Origin: JAHEFT01 sp963700705
Lineage (GTDB): Bacteria; Pseudomonadota; Gammaproteobacteria; Xanthomonadales; SZUA-36
Length of the DNA stretch: 64,000 nucleotides
NCBI GenBank assembly: GCA_963700705.1
Contig: CAVOYQ010000018.1
Span: forward strand, 1 to 64,000
Reading direction: 5' to 3'
Numbering within the stretch: position 1 is the first letter of the stretch; the number at the start of each line of letters is the position of its first letter. Of this stretch, positions 26,008 through 35,490 are shown one piece after another. The notes under the pieces are model-generated. The model saw only the letters and a program-made list of their open reading frames with translations, did not search any database and had not been told where the DNA came from. A program made the translations under genes and the position numbers.

Positions 26008-27060
26008 GTGGATACTGATTCTGAACAGGCCAACGGCGTGCTCGATCGACTGGACACAGGGGTGGTCAGGATGGAGCGGTCGGGCCGGATACGCTACATG
26101 AACAGTTCGGCGGAACATTGCATGCTGATCAGCAGGGACCGGGCATACGGACAACTGTTATTCGAGGTCGCCGATATCACTGGTGAGTTGCAGGCGGCGG
26201 TGGGTTCTTTACCGGAAGGACGACAAAGCACCCGGTTGCACGAACTGAAATTTCCCGCAGGCCTGTTCGACTGCACTATTCAGGCCACTGAAGACGGCTA
26301 CGTATTGCTGGAATTTCATAATCTCGAATGGGAAAAGATGCGACTGCGTTTACAACAGAGGGAAGTACAGACCGGAATGCTGGAATTGCTGAGCAAAAAC
26401 CTGGGGCACGAGGTTCGCAACCCGCTGGGCGGTATTCGTGGCGCAGCTCAAATGCTGGCGGAAGAGCTGGAAGATGGTGAACTATCGACCCTGGCACGAT
26501 TGATCATGCGGGAGTCGGACCGGATCGATGAGTTGATCCAGCGATTCGGACAGCCGGAACTGGACCGCCAGGAATTGGAATTGTATCCACTGCTCGACGA
26601 GGCGATGGACCTGTTGGTGGCTGAGTTTCGCGATTCCGTGCGGGTTGAGCGGGATTATGATCCGAGCATTCCCTTCATCCATGGCGACAGAATGGCGATC
26701 CGCCGGCTCATGCTCAACCTGTTGCGCAATGCCTGCCAGGCCGGCGCTTCACAGATATTGATCAGAACCCGGGTTGAATACGGCACGACCTTGCTGGAAT
26801 CCCGGAAAGGCAGCGTCATTCGCCTCGATTTTATCGACAACGGCGCCGGTGTGCCCGAATCGCTCAGATCCCTGTTGTTTCTTCCCTTTGTGACCGGCCG
26901 GAGGGATGGCACCGGTCTCGGCCTGGCGCTCTCCCAGCAGATTGCTTCGGCACACGGCGGGCTACTGACTTTCGAAGCTCGGGATCAGGGCAGTCAGTTC
27001 AGCTTTTATCTGCCGTTTGGTCACCGTGATGGCGGCAATGTCCCGGGTGAAGCGCATTGA
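26008..27060 (+). CDS. glnL: nitrogen sensor histidine kinase NtrB
   Basis: 350 residues from a GTG at 26008. The N-terminal PAS-like domain (VLDRLDTGVVRMERSGRIRYMN) is followed by the NtrB-type H-box LGHEVRNPLGGIRGAAQ with the phospho-His, an N-box (LMLNLLRNACQAG), and G-boxes (DFIDNGAGVPES, GTGLGLALSQQI). It has no membrane segment, so it is cytoplasmic; its kinase/phosphatase balance is set by P-II proteins. The stop overlaps the ntrC start (TTGA). Confidence 0.95.
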   Translation: MDTDSEQANGVLDRLDTGVVRMERSGRIRYMNSSAEHCMLISRDRAYGQLLFEVADITGELQAAVGSLPEGRQSTRLHELKFPAGLFDCTIQATEDGYVLLEFHNLEWEKMRLRLQQREVQTGMLELLSKNLGHEVRNPLGGIRGAAQMLAEELEDGELSTLARLIMRESDRIDELIQRFGQPELDRQELELYPLLDEAMDLLVAEFRDSVRVERDYDPSIPFIHGDRMAIRRLMLNLLRNACQAGASQILIRTRVEYGTTLLESRKGSVIRLDFIDNGAGVPESLRSLLFLPFVTGRRDGTGLGLALSQQIASAHGGLLTFEARDQGSQFSFYLPFGHRDGGNVPGEAH

Positions 27061-28484
27061 ACGATCAGTTTGATATCTGGGTGGTTGATGATGACGAGGC
27101 GATCCGTTTTGTGCTGAAGCGGGCCCTGCAACGCAAGGACTATGGCGTCCGATGTTTTGAAACGGTCAAATCGGTCAAGGAAGCGCTTGAAACCGGCAGC
27201 CCGGGGGCTATTTTGACCGATATCCGTTTGCCTGACGCCGATGGCCTGAGTGTCGTGGATACGCTCGAAAGGCTTGCCCTGGATTGCCCGGTCATTGCGA
27301 TGACGGCCTTTTCCGACCTGGACCAGGCAGTCAGCGCGTATCAAAAAGGCGTTTTCGAATACCTGCCCAAGCCCTTTGACCTGGAACAGGTGGTATCGGT
27401 TATTGAGCGGGCGCTTGCGACGGGTAAAGCCAAGCCGAAAAGCAACACCGGGGCGTCCGGCGGTCAGTTGCTGGGCGAATCACAGGCGATGCAGGAAGTT
27501 TTTCGCACGATCGGCCGGCTGTCACGCTCCGATATCAGCGTATTGATAACCGGCGAAACCGGCAGCGGCAAGGAGGTGGTGGCCCGGGTGCTCCATCAGC
27601 ACAGCCCCAGGGCGGGAGCTCCGTTCATTGCAATCAATACAGCCGCGATCCCCGCGGAACTGCTCGAATCCGAGCTTTTCGGGCATGAGAAAGGGGCTTT
27701 CACCGGCGCCCATTCCCGCAGAATCGGGCGATTTGAAGAAGCCGCGGGCGGGACCCTGTTCCTCGACGAAATTGGGGATATGCCACTTGCCTTGCAGACC
27801 CGTTTGCTAAGGGTTCTGGCCGAGGGAGATTACTATCGGGTTGGCGGCAGGGATCTGCTCAGGGCGGACGCGAGGGTCATCACGGCGACCCACCAGGACC
27901 TCGAGGAAAAAGTCCGGGCGGGCAGTTTCCGGGAAGATCTCTATCACCGGCTGAATGTCATCCACATTGCGTTACCGCCACTGCGGGAGCGGACCGTCGA
28001 TATTTCCATGCTCGCGCAGAGATTTCTCAGCCAGGTCTCCAATGAATTGGGGCTCGAGGAGAAACGTCTGAGACCGGAAACCATCAGGATCCTGGAGGGT
28101 TACAGCTGGCCTGGAAACGTCAGGCAACTCCTCAACCTCTGCCGTCAGCTCAGCGTGATGGCCCCTGGCGACCAGATTTTTCCGGATGACCTGCCCGCCG
28201 AGGTGCTTGGCGCAGGCGGTCAGGAAAGCGACGACAAGGCCTGGGTTGAGTCACTGCGCCGGTGGGCCGGGAGGGAACTGGCAACCGGAGGAACCGGGTT
28301 GCTCGATCGTGCCCAGATGGAACTGGAGCGGGTATTGATCGACTGCGCCCTGGACCAGACCGGCGGCCAGAGACAGAAGGCGGCTGAATTGCTGGGATTG
28401 GGTCGCAATACGTTGACCCGGAAGCTGCAGAAATTCGACGCCGAAGACCAAATACCGGAAAATCAGGCGGCCGGTGGCACCTGA
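27057..28484 (+). CDS. glnG: nitrogen regulator NtrC, sigma-54 activator
   Basis: 475 residues starting at a TTG that overlaps the ntrB TGA. The receiver domain has phosphoacceptor Asp55 (ILTDIRLPD). The AAA+ domain has Walker A GETGSGKE (166-173), an intact GAFTGA (213-218) and Walker B TLFLDEIGD. The C-terminal Fis-type HTH is QKAAELLGLGRNTLTRKL. All parts needed to open sigma-54 promoters are there, and the window itself holds two matching target regions (glnK-amtB and glnA). The 3' end overlaps the convergent dtd gene by 22 bases. Confidence 0.97.
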   Translation: MNDQFDIWVVDDDEAIRFVLKRALQRKDYGVRCFETVKSVKEALETGSPGAILTDIRLPDADGLSVVDTLERLALDCPVIAMTAFSDLDQAVSAYQKGVFEYLPKPFDLEQVVSVIERALATGKAKPKSNTGASGGQLLGESQAMQEVFRTIGRLSRSDISVLITGETGSGKEVVARVLHQHSPRAGAPFIAINTAAIPAELLESELFGHEKGAFTGAHSRRIGRFEEAAGGTLFLDEIGDMPLALQTRLLRVLAEGDYYRVGGRDLLRADARVITATHQDLEEKVRAGSFREDLYHRLNVIHIALPPLRERTVDISMLAQRFLSQVSNELGLEEKRLRPETIRILEGYSWPGNVRQLLNLCRQLSVMAPGDQIFPDDLPAEVLGAGGQESDDKAWVESLRRWAGRELATGGTGLLDRAQMELERVLIDCALDQTGGQRQKAAELLGLGRNTLTRKLQKFDAEDQIPENQAAGGT

Positions 28485-28912
28485 AGCCAGAACGTCACCG
28501 GCCCGTCGTTAACCAGGTGGACCTTCATGTCTGCCCCGAATACCCCGGCCTGCACATTACCCAGCGCCTGCTCCGCCAGCGTCACCAGGTAATGGAACAG
28601 GCGCTCACCTTCGGCCGGGGGAGCGGCTGGAGTGAAACTGGGTCGGTTTCCGCTGTTGGTATCCGCCGCCAGGGTGAATTGGGGCACCAGTAACAGGTTT
28701 CCCCCTGCCTTCTCCAGGTTGAGGTTCATCCTGCCAGCCTCGTCCGGAAAAATCCGGTATGCCAGTACCCGCTGCAATAACCGCTGCGCCTGGCGTTCGC
28801 TGTCACCGCGCTGCACGCCGATCAGGGCGAGTATGCCGGTGGAAATCGCACCCGTGGTTTGATTGCCAACGCGGACCCGGGCTTCGGCTACTCTCTGAAG
28901 CAGTGCGATCAT
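28463..28912 (-). CDS. dtd: D-aminoacyl-tRNA deacylase
   Basis: 149 residues, the usual DTD length. It has the family start MIALLQRVAEARV, GILALIGV, the active-site segment LLVPQFTLAADT (family S-Q-x-T written here as P-Q-F-T) and the cross-subunit NDGPVTFWL Gly-Pro motif. The enzyme removes D-amino acids (and glycine from tRNA-Ala) during translation quality control. Convergent with ntrC, overlapping its end. Confidence 0.95.
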   Translation of the reverse strand: MIALLQRVAEARVRVGNQTTGAISTGILALIGVQRGDSERQAQRLLQRVLAYRIFPDEAGRMNLNLEKAGGNLLLVPQFTLAADTNSGNRPSFTPAAPPAEGERLFHYLVTLAEQALGNVQAGVFGADMKVHLVNDGPVTFWLQVPPAA

Positions 28913-28937
28913 CGCGTTCTATCGCCTTTGTGACCCA

Positions 28938-30389
28938 TCAATCACGCCAGAAAGCCGGCGTCAGCAGAACCAGCAAGGTGTAGATTTCGAGCCGTCCGAG
29001 CAACATCGCCACGCTCAGTATCACCTTGGCGGTGTCATTCAATCCGGCATAGTTCGGACCGGCGTTACCGAGGGCGGGTCCAAGGTTGGTGAGGCAGGCC
29101 GCGACCGATGAATACGCGGTTTCTTCATCCACTCCGGTCGCCGTCAGCAGGATTGTCATAATGGCGAAGCTGGCTATGTACAGGAAGAAAAACCCCCACA
29201 CCGCACTGATGACGGTATCCGAAGTCCTCTGGCCGCCTATTTTTACCGGGATGATGGCGTGCGGGTGGATCAGGCGCTGAACCTCACGGATGGACTGGCG
29301 GTACAGCAGAATGATCCGGATGACTTTCATCCCGCCTGCGGTGCTGCCCGCGCAGCCGCCGATAAACGCCAGCAAAATCAGAAAAACCGGCAAAAAACTC
29401 CCCCAGGCATAAAAAGGCGCCGTGGTAAAACCGGTTGTGGTCATGGTTGAAATTACCTGGAACGCACCATAACGGAATGAATCCGCCAGGGTGTCGTAGG
29501 TGCCGGTGAAATAAAGGGCAAAGCTTGCGATGAGTGCGAATACGAACAACAGCGAGGCATAGACCTTCAGTTCCGGATCCATGAAATAGGTTTGCATACT
29601 GGCTCGGCGCCACGCAGTGAAATGCAGGGCAAAATTGATTCCGGCCACGACCATGAATACGCTTGCGACGATTTCGACCGTCGGGTTGTTCCAGAAAGCC
29701 AGGCTGTCGTCATGTGTTGAGAAACCTCCAATGGCCACTGTACTGAACGCATGTCCGACCGCATCGAACAGCTTCATTCCCGCCAGCCAATAGGCGAAAA
29801 TGCAGGTCACGGTGATGCCGACATAAATCAGCCACAAGGCCTTGGCGGTTTCGGTGATCCGGGGGGTCAATTTTGCGTCTTTCATCGGCCCTGGCGTTTC
29901 GGCCCGGTAAAGCTGCATGCCACCGATTCTCAACATCGGGAGAATGGCCACCGCAAGAACAATAATACCCATGCCTCCCAGCCACTGGAGTTGCTGGCGG
30001 TAGTAAAGCACCGCCCTGGGCAGGGCGTCGATGTGGGTGATGATGGTTGCACCGGTCGTGGTCAATCCCGACATCGATTCGAACACCGCGTCGACGTAAC
30101 CCAGGTCCGGCGAGGTCAGGAGCAGGAACGGCAGGGCGCCCACCAGAACCAGGGCCAGCCAAGCGCCAACTACGATCATGAAGCCATCACGCAGGCGCAA
30201 TTCCTGTTTAACGCCGCGCACCGGTAAATATATTGCCAGTCCCAATGCCAGGAGTATTCCAGCGCTGACCAGGAACAGCGTGGCCGAGCCATCTGAATAG
30301 AAGAGGGATACCAGGATGGGGGGCAGCATCATCAGGCTGGATCCAGCGATCAGGAAGCCGATAACCCTTTGAACGGCGGAAAAGCCCAT
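28938..30389 (-). CDS. trkH: Trk potassium uptake membrane subunit TrkH
   Basis: 483 residues with ten or so membrane segments. It shows the four pore-loop repeats of the family: SGLTTTGAT, STVAIGGFSTHD, STMTTTGFTTAP and a fourth around SVAACLTNLGPALGN, each with the selectivity Gly. GGCAGSTAGGMKVIRI is also typical. It works with the NAD-binding TrkA encoded 7 bases upstream. Low-affinity K+ import driven by proton motive force. Confidence 0.96.
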   Translation of the reverse strand: MGFSAVQRVIGFLIAGSSLMMLPPILVSLFYSDGSATLFLVSAGILLALGLAIYLPVRGVKQELRLRDGFMIVVGAWLALVLVGALPFLLLTSPDLGYVDAVFESMSGLTTTGATIITHIDALPRAVLYYRQQLQWLGGMGIIVLAVAILPMLRIGGMQLYRAETPGPMKDAKLTPRITETAKALWLIYVGITVTCIFAYWLAGMKLFDAVGHAFSTVAIGGFSTHDDSLAFWNNPTVEIVASVFMVVAGINFALHFTAWRRASMQTYFMDPELKVYASLLFVFALIASFALYFTGTYDTLADSFRYGAFQVISTMTTTGFTTAPFYAWGSFLPVFLILLAFIGGCAGSTAGGMKVIRIILLYRQSIREVQRLIHPHAIIPVKIGGQRTSDTVISAVWGFFFLYIASFAIMTILLTATGVDEETAYSSVAACLTNLGPALGNAGPNYAGLNDTAKVILSVAMLLGRLEIYTLLVLLTPAFWRD

Positions 30390-30396
30390 GGCTTCC

Positions 30397-31773
30397 TCAG
30401 ATGAAAATGGCGCCGACCTGGAAAAGCCGCTCCACGGCGGCGATCTGACGTTTGTCAGGAACGAACAGGATCACGTGATCGTTCTCGAGGATGATGGTGT
30501 CATGATGAGCAATGATCACATCATCGCCGCGAACGACCGCCGGAATCGTGGTTCCGGCCGGAAGGTTGATGTCTTCAATGGCCCGGCCAACCACTTTCGA
30601 ACTGCGCTTGTCACCCAGCGCAACGGCTTCAATCGCTTCAGCCGCACCGCGGCGCAGGGAATGGATTCGAACCATATTTCCACGCCGAATGTGCGTGAGT
30701 AGCGCACCGATGGTGATTTGCTGGGGTGATACGGCGATATCGATTGAACTGGATTCAACCAGGTCCACGTAAGATGGCCGGTTGATGATTGCGATAACCT
30801 TTTCAGCGCCCATTCGCTTGGCCAGCATGGAAGACAGGATGTTGGCTTCATCGTCATTGGTTAAAACACAATAGACATCCGTCGTTTCAATTGCCTCTTC
30901 TCGCAGCAGTTCTTCATCGGCGCAGTCGCCTACGAGCACGATGGCTTTCTCCAGGTACTCGGCAATGGCCTCGGCCTTTGCAGGGTCGCGTTCGATGATT
31001 TTCACGTGGTGGTTACGTTCCAGTTGCCGGGCGAGGTTACTGCCGATATTTCCGCCACCGGCGAGAATGATACGGCGGACCGGATTGTCCATGGGCCGCA
31101 GCTCTTTCATCATGGTCCGGATGTTTCTCTGCGCAGCAAGAAAAAAAACGATGTCGTTTTCCGCGATCACCGTCAGGCCATCCGGAATGATGGTCTTATC
31201 CTGCCGGTAAATAGCGGCAACGCGTGCCTCTTCACCGGCCGGCAGGTGCTGGCTCAGCGTATGTAGCCGCTGACCCACCAGCGGGCCACCGGCGTAGGCC
31301 CGCGTGGCGACGAGTTGGGCACGGCCATCGGCAAAGTCCAGCACCTGCAGGGCGCCGGGATACTCGATGAGGCGGGCGATGTACTGGGTCACGAGCGTTT
31401 CCGGGCTGATCAGTACATCAACCGGGCAATGTTCACGTTCGAACAGTCTTGGGTTGTCGATGTAATCCGAGGACCTGATCCGCGCAATCCGGGTCGGTGT
31501 TTTGTACAGCGTATAGGCTACCTGGCAGGCCGTCATATTCACTTCGTCGCTGCTGGTCAGCGCGATGATCATGTCCGCATCTTCAATACCGGCTCTTACC
31601 AGCACTGTCGGATGTGAAGCGTGGCCAATGACGCCGCGGATATCCAGGCGGTCCTGGAGTTCCTTGAGGTGCCGGGCGTTGGTATCGACGACCGTGATGT
31701 CGTTTTCTTCACTGGACAGGCTATTGGCTACAGTTGAACCGACCTGGCCGGCTCCGAGAATGACTATTTTCAT
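30397..31773 (-). CDS. trkA: Trk potassium uptake regulatory subunit TrkA
   Basis: 458 residues in two tandem RCK halves. The first Rossmann motif is KIVILGAGQVGSTVANSL and the second IILAGGGNIGSNLARQL near residue 233. Each is followed by a TrkA-C type domain, the last containing GTTIPAVVRGDDVIIA. It is a peripheral cytoplasmic protein binding NAD/NADH and gating TrkH. The start overlaps the ntrX stop by 4 bases, linking K+ uptake to the NtrYX system in one operon. Confidence 0.96.
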   Translation of the reverse strand: MKIVILGAGQVGSTVANSLSSEENDITVVDTNARHLKELQDRLDIRGVIGHASHPTVLVRAGIEDADMIIALTSSDEVNMTACQVAYTLYKTPTRIARIRSSDYIDNPRLFEREHCPVDVLISPETLVTQYIARLIEYPGALQVLDFADGRAQLVATRAYAGGPLVGQRLHTLSQHLPAGEEARVAAIYRQDKTIIPDGLTVIAENDIVFFLAAQRNIRTMMKELRPMDNPVRRIILAGGGNIGSNLARQLERNHHVKIIERDPAKAEAIAEYLEKAIVLVGDCADEELLREEAIETTDVYCVLTNDDEANILSSMLAKRMGAEKVIAIINRPSYVDLVESSSIDIAVSPQQITIGALLTHIRRGNMVRIHSLRRGAAEAIEAVALGDKRSSKVVGRAIEDINLPAGTTIPAVVRGDDVIIAHHDTIILENDHVILFVPDKRQIAAVERLFQVGAIFI

Positions 31774-33137
31774 TTCTTGGCCTCACCGGATGCGATGGCG
31801 CCCCTGGAATCCACGCCGAGAGCCCTGAGTTTCCGGTACAGGTGGGTTCTTTCCATGCCGACGGCCTCAGCGAGCTTGCCGACACTGCCGCCTGCCTCCT
31901 TTAACTTGAATACCAGGTACTCACGCTCGAACTTTTCCCGTGCTTCGCGCAGGGGCAGATCAAAAAATTCCGGATGGTCTGAAGCGCCGCTGATCGGTTC
32001 ACTGGGGCTTTGCAATAACGCTTCTTCCACTTCACCCAGTGAAACTTCACCGTCGCCGCCCAAAACCAACAGGCGTTGCACCAGGTTGCGTAATTCCCGG
32101 ATATTTCCGGGCCAGCTGTGGTTTCGCAGGCGGTTCTGAGCGGCTACAGAGAACGGCCGGTATGGAAGATTTTCGCTGTTGGGAAACGTCTCGGCGTAGA
32201 AACGCACCAGTTCCGGCACGTCATCGGGCCGTTCCCGTAACGGCGGAATCTGCAAGGGCAGCACGTTGAGCCTGTAATACAACTGTTGCAGCCCGCTGTC
32301 GGTGCTCGCACGGTCCAGGATGTTCACCCCGGCGCTGGCGATCAGGCGATAGTCCAGGTTTTTTGAACCACGTTCACCTTGCAGTATCTGGACGATGATT
32401 TTCAGTGCTTCGCCGGGAATATCCTGCAGGTCCGGTATGAAAAGTGTTCCCTGATGCGCCCGTTCAAACAATCCGCCGGATTGGACTTTGCCGGTGAGAT
32501 CGTCACCCCCGAGCAGGTATGCATGGACGTTTTCCTGGGCGAGTTCACAGTGATCCATCGTGATGAATTCGCCCGGGCGTTTGCTCTGACCGTGTATGAA
32601 GCGGGCCAGGTTTTCACGGCCGCTGCCTTTCTCCCCGGTGATCAGAATGGGCAGATCGTGTTGGGCTGCCTGTTCAGACTTGCTACGCAGCACTTGCATC
32701 ACCGCGCTGCTGCCAATTGGTTCGATGATTACGAGCGCAGAGCCTGGATGGGGCCGGGCGGTTTTCCTGCCGGATTCGAGCGCCTGGCTGACAATGGAGA
32801 GGAGCCTGGCCAGGGAAATGGGTTTCTGGACGAAGTCATGTGCTCCCAGGCGAGTGGCTTCAATGGCGGTTTCCACGGAGCCATGTCCTGACATGACTAC
32901 CACCGGGCATTCCAGCCCGCCCGCCGCAGACCATTCCTTGAGCAACGTGATGCCGTCGACGTCCGGCATCCAGATGTCGAGCAGGACCAGGTCGTGTGCG
33001 TGCCTGGCGAAGCTCTTGCGCGCAGTCTGACCGTTCTCTGCAACAGTCACTTTGTAACCCTCGTCTTCGAGTATGTCGCGCACGAGTTCACGGATATCCG
33101 GTTCGTCGTCAACGACGAGTATATGTGCCTGGTTCAT
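31770..33137 (-). CDS. ntrX: NtrX-type response regulator with degenerate AAA+ ATPase
   Basis: 455 residues. The receiver domain is intact (ILVVDDEPDIREL, phospho-Asp54 in LLDIWMPD). The central domain aligns with sigma-54 activators but lacks key residues: Walker A reads GEKGSGRE with Arg in place of Lys, the GAFTGA loop is replaced by GGDDLTGKVQ, and Walker B reads LFIPDLQD instead of LFLDEIGD. The Fis-type HTH is kept (VGKLAEAVGMERTHLYRKL). It therefore probably binds DNA when phosphorylated by NtrY but cannot remodel sigma-54 polymerase. NtrX proteins lacking GAFTGA are known in alphaproteobacteria. Encoded after ntrY, with 17-bp tandem repeats between. Confidence 0.9.
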   Translation of the reverse strand: MNQAHILVVDDEPDIRELVRDILEDEGYKVTVAENGQTARKSFARHAHDLVLLDIWMPDVDGITLLKEWSAAGGLECPVVVMSGHGSVETAIEATRLGAHDFVQKPISLARLLSIVSQALESGRKTARPHPGSALVIIEPIGSSAVMQVLRSKSEQAAQHDLPILITGEKGSGRENLARFIHGQSKRPGEFITMDHCELAQENVHAYLLGGDDLTGKVQSGGLFERAHQGTLFIPDLQDIPGEALKIIVQILQGERGSKNLDYRLIASAGVNILDRASTDSGLQQLYYRLNVLPLQIPPLRERPDDVPELVRFYAETFPNSENLPYRPFSVAAQNRLRNHSWPGNIRELRNLVQRLLVLGGDGEVSLGEVEEALLQSPSEPISGASDHPEFFDLPLREAREKFEREYLVFKLKEAGGSVGKLAEAVGMERTHLYRKLRALGVDSRGAIASGEAKK

Positions 33138-33216
33138 ATGGGGCCTTTCAATGCTACCTGGTTAAACGATGCCTGTTGCGTTCGCGCAACAGCTTACTCC
33201 AAACCCAGGTTAAATG

Positions 33217-33261
33217 CCTAGGGAACCTTTTAGCCTAGGGAGCCTTTTAGCCTAGGGAACC
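33217..33261. repeat. 17-bp tandem repeat, 2.6 copies, between ntrY and ntrX
   Basis: CCTAGGGAACCTTTTAG (33217-33233), CCTAGGGAGCCTTTTAG (33234-33250) and a partial CCTAGGGAACC (33251-33261). The ntrY stop codon (33252-33254) lies inside the last copy, so the array probably grew by slippage from the gene end. Confidence 0.85.
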
Positions 33262-35483
33262 AGCGGAAAATCGATCTCGATGTGAGCACCACCCTCCGGC
33301 CGGTTGGCAATAGAGATATTGCCATTATGCTCGGATATTATTTTCCGGCAAATGGCCAGGCCCAGGCCACTGCCCCGGCCCTTGTTGCTGATGTAGGGTT
33401 CGAACGGTTGTTCCAGCACCATGTCCGGAAATCCGGGGCCATTGTCCCACAGCCGGAGTTTCAATCGCGGCTTGCCATCCCGCTCGAGAATCCCGGTCCG
33501 GATGGAGATGCCAACCGATTCTCCCTGACCGGCTTCGCGGGCATTCCGTATCAGGTTGTGAAGCAACTGTCGCAAGCGGCCACTGTCCGCTGCCAGGCCG
33601 TCGGGTCCGGCGCACAAGTCGAGGTCGAATTCGAGGCTGGAATCGCCTTGCTGGTAAAGAGCGACCACCTCCCGGACCAGATCATCCAGGCGGATGTTCT
33701 CCAGGCTGAGTCTCGGCTCCTGTGCATAATCGCCGAAGGCGTCCACCAGTTTTCGAAGTGCTTCGACTTGCGAAACAATGGTGCCGGAGGCCTTCTCCAG
33801 CAACTCGCTGTCAGCGGGCCCCAACTTGCCGGCAAGCTTCATGCGCAGGCGCTCCGCAGCGAGGCGGATTGGCGTCAGGGGATTTTTGACTTCGTGTGCA
33901 AGCCGGCGCGCCACCTCCGACCATGCGGCGTCTCTTTGCGCCTGGTTCAGAACCGTGATGTCGTCGAAAACCACAACGGTGCCGTAGTTCGGCTTGTCGT
34001 TGAGCAGGGTGATTACCGGCAGCCGTGAACCCCGCATCAACAGGACCAGGGGTGATCCGGGGCGGTCAATCTTCAGTTCCTGTTGCCATTCGCGCCGGCC
34101 CCGGCTTACCTGGTGCTCAATGGCCTCTATGAACGGGGCCAGGAACGGTGCGTATCTTGATACGCGCTCCAAACGCCCACTGCCGGGATCCGTCTCGCGA
34201 CTGTTGTCATTCACCAGTTCGGGAAGTCCCAGTATCTGCTTGCAGGCGGCGTTCGCGGTGACGATCCGGTTATCTTCATCGAGCGTCAGGACGCCGGAGG
34301 AAAGATTTCCGAGAACCGCCTCGAGGTATTCTCCCTGGGCCTGCAACTCGGCCCGGCTTTCCTCCGCTTCATGGCTGGCGGTTTTCAGGGCCTGGGTCAT
34401 CTGGTTGAACGATTCCACCAGGAAACCGATTTCGTCCCGCTGGCCGGAAGCAACCTCCTTGCCAAAATCACCGGCAGCCACTTCCCGGGTTGCCGAAGAC
34501 AGTAACGAAAGCGGTGCGACCAGCCGGCGGGCTGCGTGCAGAGCCGCCAGGATGGCCAGAAGGATAGTCAGTATCAGGACCAGGGAAAGCACCAGGAGAA
34601 AACTTTGTTTCAGGGACTGCCTCAGGTAGCTGACATTCTGGTAGCGGTAATATTCCTGCTCAATCGATCCGGCGAGTGTCGTGATATCCGGTGGCAGCGG
34701 ATAGATGGCTTGCAGGAAGCGGGCGGAACTGCCGGGGTAGGTCGCAGGCATCAACAGAACGACCCTGATCTGCAGGCCACCATCAGCCGTGGGCTCTGCA
34801 GCGGCATATTCTCCCTGCTCGGTCGCCTGCATGATAGCGAAGTCGCCCGGCCGCTCGGGCAATCCCGTCAATGCGTTGATCTGGGCAGTGGCGACCAGTG
34901 TTCCGCCGGTTTCCAACACGGAAAGTTCAGTGGGGCCGGCGGAGCGAATCCGGGATAACAGCGCCTGCCTGAGGCTTTCTCCATCCTCCTGGAAAGTTGA
35001 CAGGTCGCCGGCCATATCCCTCAGCTGGTTTCTGACCTCCAGGGTTCGTGTATCCAGAAATTGTTGTCCAAGTTGCAGCGAGTCTCCAAGCGCCGCTTCC
35101 ACGCGAACATCAAACCAGCTGTCGATCGTGCTGGTCAGGAACCATGCCGAGAAGAAAAAGACGATCAGCGCCGGAGGCAGCGACAGCGCAATGAAGTTTC
35201 TGACCCAACGGGCGGACAACAAAGCGCCGGGTACCCCGTTCCGGACGTTTTTCACCAACGCGACGAGCCGGTACCCGATACTCCAGAAAAGAATGGCCAG
35301 GGCGAAAACCGTAACGGTCAAAACCCAAATGAAGCCGTTATCCAGGCCTGCGCCCCCGGATTCAGTCTGGGCGCCCGAAACGAGCAACAAAGCCACCAAC
35401 AGCGCCGCCAGTAACGCCACCAGCGGCATCGTCCGGAATAACAGCCGCCTCTTGAGGTCCTTTTTTCGGGCTGTGGATTTCAT
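33252..35483 (-). CDS. ntrY: NtrY-type membrane sensor histidine kinase
   Basis: 743 residues. Membrane segments lie near 17-35, 48-67, 93-113 and 292-315. A periplasmic sensor loop spans between the last two, and a HAMP domain follows (LVAPLSLLSSATREVAAGDF). A PAS domain comes next (VLTLDEDNRIVTANAACKQ) and then the H-box RRLAHEVKNPLTPIRLAAE with its phospho-His. Then come the ATPase N-box (LLHNLIRNAREAG) and G-boxes (LWDNGPGFPD, GSGLGLAICRKI). This is the NtrY architecture, implicated in nitrogen, redox and envelope responses in other proteobacteria. It is the partner of the ntrX that follows; the DUF4390 gene ends 8 bases upstream. Confidence 0.93.
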   Translation of the reverse strand: MKSTARKKDLKRRLLFRTMPLVALLAALLVALLLVSGAQTESGGAGLDNGFIWVLTVTVFALAILFWSIGYRLVALVKNVRNGVPGALLSARWVRNFIALSLPPALIVFFFSAWFLTSTIDSWFDVRVEAALGDSLQLGQQFLDTRTLEVRNQLRDMAGDLSTFQEDGESLRQALLSRIRSAGPTELSVLETGGTLVATAQINALTGLPERPGDFAIMQATEQGEYAAAEPTADGGLQIRVVLLMPATYPGSSARFLQAIYPLPPDITTLAGSIEQEYYRYQNVSYLRQSLKQSFLLVLSLVLILTILLAILAALHAARRLVAPLSLLSSATREVAAGDFGKEVASGQRDEIGFLVESFNQMTQALKTASHEAEESRAELQAQGEYLEAVLGNLSSGVLTLDEDNRIVTANAACKQILGLPELVNDNSRETDPGSGRLERVSRYAPFLAPFIEAIEHQVSRGRREWQQELKIDRPGSPLVLLMRGSRLPVITLLNDKPNYGTVVVFDDITVLNQAQRDAAWSEVARRLAHEVKNPLTPIRLAAERLRMKLAGKLGPADSELLEKASGTIVSQVEALRKLVDAFGDYAQEPRLSLENIRLDDLVREVVALYQQGDSSLEFDLDLCAGPDGLAADSGRLRQLLHNLIRNAREAGQGESVGISIRTGILERDGKPRLKLRLWDNGPGFPDMVLEQPFEPYISNKGRGSGLGLAICRKIISEHNGNISIANRPEGGAHIEIDFPLVP

Positions 35484-35490
35484 GTTTCCT

